Source: Apostichopus japonicus
Taxonomy: Eukaryota; Echinodermata; Holothuroidea; Aspidochirotida; Stichopodidae
Length of the DNA: 64,000 nt
Reading direction: 5' to 3'
NCBI RefSeq assembly: GCF_037975245.1
Contig: NC_092567.1
Location: 19,600,876-19,664,875 of the forward strand
Made by a program: the position numbers and the translations under genes. Under the pieces are notes generated by a model. That model was given only the letters and a program-made list of their open reading frames with translations. It was not told the DNA's origin and did no database searches. Within the stretch, counting starts at the first letter, position 1. Each line of letters opens with the position of its first letter. Shown here piece by piece: positions 1 through 8,299 of the stretch.

Positions 1-150
1 AACGAAACAAACAAGGTTGATATGTTGTAGCCTGCTAATGTAGCTCGACCTCATTTCCTTTTGAAGCAACCTCAAGGCTCACTGAAGGGTACGTAATTGA
101 ACTTATCTTCAAGTTCATAATTTAAGAGCTCTTTATACAGTGAAACAAGG

Positions 151-523
151 CAGTGGCGGAGCGTCCATATAGACAGGGGGGCGAATGCCCCCCTGACGGA
201 CTCTAATGGACTGCTGGCGCCCTTTCCAGCTTTTTACCACGTTTTACTTATTCGCGATTATTTACTTTTTTATTGCGCTCTCATCTACTTATTGACATTT
301 GTCACATTTTGTTGGCGATGACACCTATTTATTCTTCGTTTATCTGCAAATTAGCAAGGCCAGGAAAGGGTCATTTCCGGCGATCTAGGAAGTATCTTTA
401 CTCAAAAAAATTTCTGTACGCTCCGCGCCAACCAGTGGTGGCGCTCCGCTTAGATAATGTCGAAAGCGCCCCTACAGACCATTCTCGCCCCCCCCCTTCA
501 CAATACCCCTAGCTCCGCCACTG
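151..523. mobile_element. Non-autonomous hAT-type MITE with 8 bp target duplication
   Basis: The ends are perfect 12 bp terminal inverted repeats: CAGTGGCGGAGC on the left and GCTCCGCCACTG on the right. Both ends are flanked by the same 8 bp, AAACAAGG (143-150 and 524-531). An 8 bp target duplication and a terminus beginning CAGTG are hallmarks of the hAT superfamily. Just inside, both ends carry a G-run followed by GGCGA when read inward. The 373 bp body has no transposase. A 79-codon frame inside it (273-512) looks like chance. The intact duplication points to a fairly recent insertion by a transposase supplied from elsewhere. The insertion is about 330 bp beyond the stop codon of the LRAT-like gene. 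Confidence 0.88.
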
Positions 524-719
524 AAACAAGGTATGAAAAAGTTATGGCATTGCGATGCATGGTCAGACACTTTTGAGAGGACAAAAACGAAATATAGGTG
601 GAGTGAAGTAATGAGAAGGAAGATGTATATAGGACCAAGTTGGGTAAATTAAGTAAAGTGTGAACGTTTTTGGAATGGTACAGATCCAGCCAGTGGATTT
701 GCTAGTATACCCCAGTGAT

Positions 720-725
720 TTTAAT
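720..725 (-). promoter_or_regulatory. Candidate poly(A) signal (ATTAAA) of the LRAT-like gene
   Basis: On the minus strand ATTAAA lies about 130 nt past the stop codon at 855. It is the nearest signal-like hexamer. An AATAAA also occurs at 269-274 inside the hAT-type element, which could provide an alternative end. Neither is proven. Confidence 0.35.
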
Positions 726-854
726 GAGAAAGGAAGGGAGGGAGAAAGAGTTTGACACGGGGGGGGGGGGACGACGATTTGAGGGTCATCGTGATCGGGC
801 CAGGGCAATGACAACGTTCATATTTTCTTTAGGTCCTGCATTTTGTCTATCGAC

Positions 855-2378
855 CTACGGTTCTTTTGGGATTTTGTCTGTCGTGCACCAAAATGCAAAA
901 TGCTTACAATTATACTCTCTAATGTTATAACGCTGTTGCTCTGACAGCTGACTGCGAGCTCGCTCGATGACCTTATCGGCTGGAAATACGTCATCTGCAT
1001 GATGCTCGACTTTTTCGATATTTTTGCAGAAACCGACTGTCTCCTTTATCACACCCTTTCCATATGTAAATCTAATCACGTCAAATGTCTTCTCAACAGT
1101 GTTCACTTCAACAACAATCATATGACACCTTGGATGGAGCCACCACTTGTAAAGCACAACTTGATCACCAGGTTTTAGGTCTTCTATATTTTTAACAGAC
1201 CAACTCTTGTGTTTAGTCATACGTTTAGCCATTCCCTTGGCAACACTTCTTGTCACTGACGAATCGTTCCCGTCAGCTTCCTCACTAGACTGTGAACCGT
1301 ACGACAGGGCCGACGTCGAGTCCCGATTGACGACTCCAACTTGACGAATCTTCTGATCAAAAAGTTTTCCATTGATAAATATCCCAACTTGTACAGAACT
1401 ATCACACAATATGTCGTCTTTGGATCGAATTTTACGAAGGCCCATTTTACATTCGTCATGTTTATCACGGTAAAGACAAACCTTTCTCAGGTACTTATGA
1501 ATGGATCCGAGAACTACCATCATACAATGTTCTTCGCCATCGGTGTTATTCTTTATCGTGTTGTAAATATCCGTGAAGTTCAAGCACAGGCCAATATCAC
1601 AAAGAACTGCAATCACACCCATATTCATATCTTTCATGATCCCTTCAAAGTCACTGAGTGCGTCTTTCGCAGAACTCATTCTCTTGAACTTGACTGATAT
1701 ACGACTGTGTAACTCCTCACCACCAGCTTCTGCGACTGCACCGAAGAAGCAACATATAATACGCTCTTCGAGGAAACCCTGGTGCTTTCCTATTTTGCAG
1801 AATAAAGCAAAGTCTTTACAAACGTTTTGCCTAATATGGTAACCTCTTTCACCTCTCCATGCATTAGCCCTGGCCAAGGTCAGGCTGACGTGATTCGATC
1901 GGGTACCAGTGTTGAAGTCACAGCGATAGATGAGTTTGGATTTCTTTTTAAAATCTACCACATTCTCTTCTATAACCTCTGTCTGCAATTTTACACCAGT
2001 AGGGTGATCTGAGAAGTCGTGATCTCTTTCCCCTTGCCAGTGAATTAACGTCACCTGTTGGCCATTTACATGCTTCACTATTCCATGATGGTAATCACCA
2101 CAAAACCATTGATACTTCAAAAGGTCACCAGCCTTGAGGTTATCAACATCAATTTTTGCCGCGGTAATTTCAGGGGTCTCCATGGACATTTGTTTGATTA
2201 AATGTTTGTCTTTGTATTGCATTGACGAGCCCGTTTTGGTACCTGAATGGCGTTTGTCGATCCATTCAGTAATGCAAAACCTGCAAACGATGCCAATAAG
2301 GTTGTTTTCTTCGTCAAAGTATTCCAGGAAGTCATCGCTGTTATTGCATCCTGTGTGTTCCATCACTGGTTCACCCAT
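855..2378 (-). CDS. Tandem LRAT/NlpC-P60-like domain protein, single exon, 507 aa
   Basis: This is an uninterrupted frame of 507 codons. The ATG has a strong context (A at -3, G at +4). The protein holds two copies of an LRAT-type permuted papain fold. Module 1 spans about residues 78-200: an LKAGD entry motif, the His pair H97/H98 in YHHGIV, and a Cys motif NVCKDF with C187. Module 2 spans about residues 398-500: LKPGD, H419 in CHMIVV, and NCKHF with C491. In the LRAT/PLAAT family the first-strand His and the Cys of NCxHF form the thiol acyltransferase or phospholipase site, so module 2 looks competent. Module 1 keeps the Cys but has Val for Asn and Asp for His around it. Residues 200-395 are an unrecognised spacer ending in a Ser-rich, basic stretch. 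The N-terminus has a C-x2-C pair (C32, C35). I see no signal peptide or membrane anchor. Substrate unknown. The single exon suggests retro-origin or a lineage-specific family; a 5'UTR intron is likely. Confidence 0.82.
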   Translation of the reverse strand: MGEPVMEHTGCNNSDDFLEYFDEENNLIGIVCRFCITEWIDKRHSGTKTGSSMQYKDKHLIKQMSMETPEITAAKIDVDNLKAGDLLKYQWFCGDYHHGIVKHVNGQQVTLIHWQGERDHDFSDHPTGVKLQTEVIEENVVDFKKKSKLIYRCDFNTGTRSNHVSLTLARANAWRGERGYHIRQNVCKDFALFCKIGKHQGFLEERIICCFFGAVAEAGGEELHSRISVKFKRMSSAKDALSDFEGIMKDMNMGVIAVLCDIGLCLNFTDIYNTIKNNTDGEEHCMMVVLGSIHKYLRKVCLYRDKHDECKMGLRKIRSKDDILCDSSVQVGIFINGKLFDQKIRQVGVVNRDSTSALSYGSQSSEEADGNDSSVTRSVAKGMAKRMTKHKSWSVKNIEDLKPGDQVVLYKWWLHPRCHMIVVEVNTVEKTFDVIRFTYGKGVIKETVGFCKNIEKVEHHADDVFPADKVIERARSQLSEQQRYNIREYNCKHFAFWCTTDKIPKEP

Positions 2379-2394
2379 GATTAATTAGGTTCAT
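2371..2394 (-). other. Short uORF overlapping the LRAT-like start codon
   Basis: An upstream ATG at 2392-2394 has A at -3 and is out of frame with the main ATG. It reads seven codons and stops at TGA just inside the main coding region. It would be in the mRNA only if the predicted 5'UTR exon boundary near 2400-2405 is right. If so it could damp translation of the main frame. Confidence 0.35.
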
Positions 2395-2399
2395 AATTA

Positions 2400-2425
2400 C
2401 CTGTGCTGCCAAATAGGAAGAAAAG
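2400..2425 (-). other. Probable 3' splice site of a 5'UTR intron
   Basis: On the minus strand a pyrimidine-rich tract (TTTTCTTCCTATTTG) runs into GCAG and then CACAG, 22 to 27 nt upstream of the LRAT-like start codon. This resembles a 3' splice site and suggests the coding exon is preceded by a non-coding first exon that I cannot place. Confidence 0.45.
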
Positions 2426-3007
2426 CACATAAATATAAATGTAGAAAATAGTCTCGTATTTGTACCACTCACTTGTGGGCATCAACCAATTAATTCACTA
2501 CTAAGGAGTCAACAGTACAGAGTTCTTATTCCAAAATGTTTCAATATCTAGAATGAACAGTCTTCTTAGGTGAAATATTGACTCGTACATGTATGAGCAA
2601 ATGGACATTTCTTTTATCAATTTTGAGCTACTGTACTGTAGCTTATCAGCCCTGCCACCATCAATCCCTTTAACAATTGTCATTAATGAATGAGAGTTAC
2701 ATGCCATTGTTTATACACTGTGAAATATTTGCACAACTTACTGCCAAAGGCATCTAGTATAAGTCACATAGAATAAAGCCAATTTTGAGAACGCATTTGA
2801 GATAACCTGTTAATCCCTTGGGACAATTTGAGATAACATATTGTACCCTTGAAGCTCAGAGTGTGAAAACTAATAAGGGCCACTTGAGTGTGCTTAAAGC
2901 ACCCAAACAAAAATATCCACTATTTGAAGCAGAGTTCATTTCCCGGATGACTGTATAGTTGGAGATCACTTGAGATCTATGTTTACATTGTGCCCGTTCA
3001 CTAAACT
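2426..3007. other. Upstream flank of the LRAT-like gene, no feature seen
   Basis: AT-rich sequence with no convincing coding frame. It probably contains the 5'UTR intron and promoter of the minus-strand gene, but I see no clear TATA box or other element to place. Confidence 0.4.
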
Positions 3008-3243
3008 GGAGTGTTAGCTCAGTGTTTAACGCCGTTACCTTCCAATCATAAGGTTCCCGGTTCGAGTCACTCCAAGATTAATTGTATGTCGTCCAGTTAC
3101 AGAGTTGTTGACAATTCATAATCATGGACGTTAAATATGCATGTAAGAGACTGACTTCAGTCAGCGAGCGGCTTTGATAAGCCAACCGAACGAGGCTTCT
3201 TCGCGAGTTCCTGCTTGCAGGAGGATCTAAAATACATACATAA
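3008..3243 (+). mobile_element. tRNA-derived SINE, plus orientation
   Basis: The 5' part looks like a tRNA with pol III promoter boxes: an A-box-like TTAGCTCAGTG near 3014-3024 and a B box GGTTCGAGTCACT near 3058-3070. The tRNA-unrelated body ends in GCTTGCAGGAGGATC, followed by an AAAATACATACATAAA tail. A second copy lies at 4585-4809 in the opposite orientation and matches it over nearly the whole length. The tRNA arms are degenerate, so this is not a functional tRNA gene. Confidence 0.8.
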
Positions 3244-3389
3244 ACTGCAGTGAAATTGACCAAACTATGTTCACCAATAGAAATCATAAGGCATGGTAGA
3301 ACTCACAGATTAATTGTAGCTTTAATTTTGGATGAACTTCACAGAAAAGAATAGGGTTACTATACCCCATAAGACCATCGGATCAACAG

Positions 3390-3870
3390 ACCACGTTCGA
3401 AGTTAAACCAACATGAACTTCTTGACTAAACGTGTTTACAAGCAAGTGTCAAATACACATACACACACCGTAGGATAGATTCCTTCTGCCTCCGGCAATT
3501 AATAAATCAGAGGAAAAACTCTCTAACCTTTCAAGTCTTGAACCCTGGTGACCTTAAATAAACTCTGACCTACACCAAAATGTGTAAAACTCTTTACACT
3601 ACATGAGGCTATCCTACCATGCATGTAAGAGCTCCTTCGATGTTCAGATTCTGGAGATGCAACAACAGTTATTAGATTTTCACATTTTGCCCTCTGCTGA
3701 CCCCACATGACCTTTGACCTCCACTTAAAACAGTATCGTTCTTGTACTAAATATGGGGAAGCAAATATCCTAAATATGAGAACTGGAAGGTTGACTTATC
3801 TTGAGATATCGGGTTTACAAGCTAGGGTGTCACATACACACATACGCCAGCTTGGCTGCATACATGTTAC
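3390..3870. repeat. Degenerate dispersed repeat with TGACCTTTGACCT motif
   Basis: Two related sub-blocks each contain a GTTTACAAGC-like segment followed by a run of ACACAC-type sequence (about 3434-3468 and 3812-3845). Between them is TGACCTTTGACCT at 3708-3720. On the other strand this reads as two AGGTCA half-sites spaced by one base. Related AGGTCA-rich stretches recur at about 18149 and 20701, so this appears to be a family signature. I cannot name the family. Confidence 0.5.
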
Positions 3871-4584
3871 TTGCCTGCCTGCCTATGGTGAGTAACCAAA
3901 AAGCTTTAAAGGTTTGTGTGGAAAACGGATGTCAATCAACAATTGTCTGCGTCTAGGCTAGCTGTGGAACAAATCAGCTAGTATCAACGCCAGGAGCATT
4001 TAGTCATCCCATGTCTCCCTCAACTTGGGAATGTAAAGCGGAAAAATCAAGATACAAACCTTTCCTGGTGTACGTTCTGATCGCCTTTTTAGTATTCCTT
4101 TGGTTGGCTACAATCAAGAGCTGTATCACACATTGCTCGACATGCTGCGGTATTTCCGAGTCACTGACGTTGCCAATTGTGATTTCATTCACCGTGCAGA
4201 CAAAAATGTCGTCAATAGTAGAGAGCTTGTGCAGAATTGAAGCTTCTTATCCGACACAGCATAAACCTGTTCACGTTTTATTGTGCAGTAATGTAACCGT
4301 CCCGCTAACAGCACACTCCTTCCTTTCCAACTTCTATTAAATTATTACAACTGAAATGCACACACCACATCATCCGCCAGCAGTACTGTCGTACAACTAG
4401 ACAATTTCTATTCTGTTTTACTGTACAGTTAACCAATGCCGTGTATATTTCTATGAAATATGCATAGTATATTATGCTATATGGTAATAGAAAAAATGGA
4501 AACTGCTGACTTCCTCTTACGACTGTATGGTGCGCCTAGTGTGCCATAATTCCTGAAATCTACATATGTATGTATTTTGTATAT

Positions 4585-4809
4585 ATGTATTTTAGATCCT
4601 CCTGCAAGCAGGAACTCGCGAAGAAGCCTGCTTGTCAAGCCACAAGCTGACCGAAGTCAGTCTCTTACATTCAGATTTAACGTCCATGATTATGAATTGT
4701 CGATTGTCAACAACTCTGTAACTAGAGGCCATAATTTTATCTTGGAGTGACTCGAACCGGGGACCTTATGATTGGAAGGCATCGGCGCCAACCACTGAGT
4801 TAACACTCC
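4585..4809 (-). mobile_element. tRNA-derived SINE, minus orientation
   Basis: Second copy of the SINE at 3008-3243, inverted. Read on the minus strand it starts GGAGTGTTAACTCAGTGGTT (A-box region), carries GGTTCGAGTCACTCC (B box), and ends with GCAGGAGGATCTAAAATACA. It differs from the first copy by scattered substitutions and small indels, so the two inserted independently and are not a recent duplication. Confidence 0.8.
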
Positions 4810-4821
4810 TAACATTATGTC

Positions 4822-5325
4822 GAATTAACTGGACATATATGTAAGTTTCTCGTGCTCTGATTGAATAAAATCGATGCCGCCTAGTGTGCCATAAGTCCTG
4901 AAATCGACATACAGCATGTCAAATTAAATTAACATATGTCGGTTTCTTGTGCTCTCATTGGACGACCAGTGTCACATGAACTAAATTGACATATGTAAGT
5001 TTCTCTGACTACATAAAGTCGATGCCTATTGTGCCATATTAGTCCTAAAATCGACATATGTCAAATTAAATTGACATATATATGTCAATTTGATTTGACA
5101 ATTTAATATGATGGTTTCTTGTGCTCTCATTGGACAACCAGTGTCACATGTTGGTTTCTAGCGCTCTGATTGGAAGAAATCGACATATATCATAAATGTA
5201 CGCTTCTCGTCACTTATAGGACGATCATTGTCACATGTAATTTTCTAGCGCTGTTTGGAAGAAATCAACATAAATCATGACAGAAATCGACACATGTTGA
5301 ATTAAATAGACACATGTCGGTTTTT
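4822..5325. repeat. Degenerate array of CATATG-centred palindromic repeats
   Basis: Diverged units combine a palindromic core around GACATATGTC or AATTGACATATG with the phrase TTTCTTGTGCTCTCATTGG and CAGTGTCACATG. At least five units can be picked out, spaced about 70-130 bp. It lies directly beside the minus-strand SINE. No coding content. Confidence 0.55.
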
Positions 5326-6509
5326 GTACCATGATTAAATTATATATGCATATTCATAGGCCCCAGAATCCAAACAATTGAAAGTAGAATAGCTAAAAGT
5401 TATATTCACATTGTTCTTTTCATTGAATTTGCTTTACAGAAATGCCAAATTTGGAAATCATGACCATGGAAGAACTAGCAAACAAAACCAGAGGTATTTT
5501 AATATGCATTTTAATTAGTTGTGTTAGTATCACTATCTTTGTAAGCCTAGGATGACCCATCCCGGTAGCTTTGCTTTTTTGTCAATGCCAATGACCATGC
5601 ACAGAGCCTCATAGCTAGGCTTGTATAGTCATTGACATATGTTGATTATGTCCAATCAGAGCACCCAGGCCTCAAAAAGTGCCATCTGTATTGTCATCTA
5701 TTGCGATTGAAGGTAGAGTGTTAACATTTTTCACTTTAATTTCCTACAAATGTGTGCTAATATATCAGGTCAATGTAAGCATACTATAGTCTATGGTAGG
5801 AAAATAACTTCACTAATTCATGGCTTGACAACTGTCCCATGTCCATCAATGAGGAAAATTCGGCTGACAAAAATAAAACTACAAAACCAAGTAGGGAGAT
5901 GATATGGGGGATGTTAAAACTATCAGGCTCTCTTGCCTTGGCCATGAATCTTCCAAATGGAACAAACTTCTTAAATGTTTGTAAGAGTTATTCAACGGAA
6001 GCATCTCTCTACCTATCACACAGGCCAAAGTTTAATAATGATTGCTTTCTTCTTCTTTTGACTAGTAATTTTCGGTTAATTTGGGCTGATCCAAGGCCCA
6101 TATAATCATATCCAATTTGTTCCTGTACTTCTTCCCGTTCTCCCACTTTCTTTCGTGATCGTAGTGGGTGAGAGTTCAGACGGTGAATATACCCCATCAT
6201 CCCCACGCAACCAGTATACTAGCAAAACCTGGCTACTGGCATATCCTTCTTTCTCAAAAAGCCAGTCCACCCTCCCATGGTTAAATTTGTGAACTGCCAC
6301 TGTGGGCAGACTTAATTGTGAAGTCACTAAGCAGTGGTATGCACAAGGATAGGGGGTCGGGGGAGGGAGGTAGGGAATCACTTCTGTGTGAAAACTACTC
6401 AAGAAAAAAAATATGTAACATAAGATGACATAGACACAAAAGATGAAATCTGAACAATTATTTCAATTTTTCAAGATTACTCATCTTAATTCTGTCCCAC
6501 ACACAAGAA
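5326..6509. other. Intergenic, nothing clear
   Basis: Frames at 5839-6105 (plus) and 6009-6402 (minus) overlap each other and show no recognisable domain, splice pattern or codon bias. I treat the region as non-coding. Confidence 0.4.
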
Positions 6510-6562
6510 TACATATATGTATATATATTAATATATATGTACATATATATATATACATTTAC

Positions 6563-6632
<70 letters not shown>

Positions 6633-6640
6633 ATCTGCTG
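6510..6640. repeat. TA/ATATGT microsatellite
   Basis: About 130 bp of almost pure alternating T and A with interspersed ATGT steps. The mirror-image peptides read on both strands (alternating Tyr and Ile) are a product of the dinucleotide repeat and are not proteins. Confidence 0.9.
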
Positions 6641-7374
6641 TGTGTCCAAACCATTGGCCCACAAAGGACTACTTTTGAGAACTGTTGGGCAAATAATAAA
6701 GTTAAAGTAAAAGTCCAAACTGATATAAATACACATTGCAATTGAAACTAATGTAACACCCCCCCCCCCCCCCGCCACACCCACCTCTGTCTTTCAATAT
6801 ATCTTACAGTCTATAAACAAGTTTCCTCGGACTGATCCTTGATTACTACTTTTTGTCACAAATAGTACTTTTATTCCACATAATTATTCTTCATATATTC
6901 ATGCTGCACATATTAACAAAAATAACACATCTGACAGAGTATTGCTCCAACACACAAAAAAAGGGGGAAAAAAGAAAGAAAAAAGTACACACCTCATTAT
7001 AAGTAGTACTACCAACAATCATAATATATATTCCTCTCAATGTTTAATCTTGTTTTACCCACCCCTGATCTCTAAAGAGTAAAATAGGATAACAGCCATT
7101 TCTATTGCTATGGACAGGTTTTAACATGGACACAATGATATATGCTAATACATTTAATTATATAATGATTTCATACATGTATATACATAGAGGCAGTTCA
7201 ATAGTAAAACATCTTTATTATGGACCTCCCCCCCCCCCCAAAAAAAAGGACTAATTTAAAGATTATATAATAAGACCTTTTTATATCTTTACTAAATTAG
7301 AAATTGATGTCACTTGGACTTACATATTATCATTTCTTTATAAGTCATTGCATAACGACATAGGATTCACACAG
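6641..7374. other. Intergenic with homopolymer runs
   Basis: Contains a C-run at about 6753-6773, a second C-run with following A-run near 7228-7247, and short A-rich stretches. No coding signal. Confidence 0.4.
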
Positions 7375-7797
7375 AGGTTATAAACTTACAAAATAAAGCT
7401 GCCCATGAGCTATTGTGAAACATATGCTTGTCCCTATCTATACACACAGGCTATAACCAATAGAATAAAGCTGCCCATGAGTTATTTTGGAACCTATGCT
7501 TGTCCCTATCTATACACATATGTTATAACCAATAGAATAAAGCTGCCCATGAGCTATTGCTGAACATATGTTTGTCCCTATCTATACACATAGGCTATAA
7601 CCAATAGAATATAGCTACCTATGAGCTATTGTGAAACACATGTTTGTCCCTATCAATACGCATAGGCTATAACCAATAGAATAAAACTACCCATGAGCTA
7701 TTATGGAAAATACATGTCCCTATCTATACACATAGGCTATAACCTATAGAAAATAGTTGCCCATGAGTTATTATGGATCATACATCTATCCCAATCC
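7375..7797. repeat. 72 bp tandem repeat, about six copies
   Basis: Successive units share GGCTATAACCAATAGAATAA, then GCCCATGAGCTATT and TTGTCCCTATCTATACACA. The spacing between equivalent positions (for example 7451 and 7523) is 72 bp. Units diverge towards the right end. Confidence 0.88.
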
Positions 7798-8049
7798 TGT
7801 GTTGAGAGAAATAAAAAAAACCTCAAAGCTTTCAGAGAAAAACTGTACTGACTGTGAAACAGTTATTTTAACAAGCTGCAGCCAAACATGTATATTTATG
7901 AAATCTCAAATTTACAATTACTGTCAAATTTAAAATTGCATTGAACGGAAATATTGATGGGGTGGAAAAATTAATTAACTTTGTAAAGGTCATGACCTTG
8001 ACATAATTGAAGGAAACTCGTCAAGTCGGATATTCTTCCCTTTAGTTGT

Positions 8050-8290
8050 GCTATGCAACATGTTAAACAGAAATGCTGCAGTCAGCTGCAAAATCCCCTG
8101 CAGCAAGGCTGCATCTAGTACAAACAATATGGATTGTCTAGGAAGACCAGCAGTCATCATTGTGTGAACCTGCACAGTGGGAATCATCCCACCTGCAATC
8201 CCACCTGCACAGTGGGAACCTGCACAGTGGGAATCAGTGGGAATCCTTTGCAGCCCGGCCGCAGGATGCTGCAGCCCCCTCATTGTCTTT
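8050..8290. repeat. CTGCAG-rich repeat patch
   Basis: Contains several CTGCAG and CTGCA steps and a short internal repetition of CCTGCACAGTGGGAATC (8168-8250). The phrase around 8268-8286 (GGATGCTGCAGCCCCCTCA) resembles, in inverted sense, sequence at about 38558-38580, so the two regions may be copies of one dispersed repeat. Overlapping short frames here are not convincing genes. Confidence 0.4.
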
Positions 8291-8299
8291 ACTTTTCAC

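Noticed and set aside
3008-3075. Functional tRNA gene
   Set aside because: Pol III boxes are present but the acceptor and anticodon stems do not pair. The unit continues into a SINE body that is repeated elsewhere.
4011-4340. 109-codon plus-strand frame with a hydrophobic stretch
   Set aside because: No recognisable domain, no splice context, overlapped by a minus-strand frame of similar quality, and set in repeat-rich DNA.
6333-6370. CAGTGGTATGCACAAGG start resembling a hAT end
   Set aside because: No matching right end or target duplication found nearby.
6443-6784. Tyr/Ile-repeat frames on both strands
   Set aside because: Produced by the TA microsatellite.
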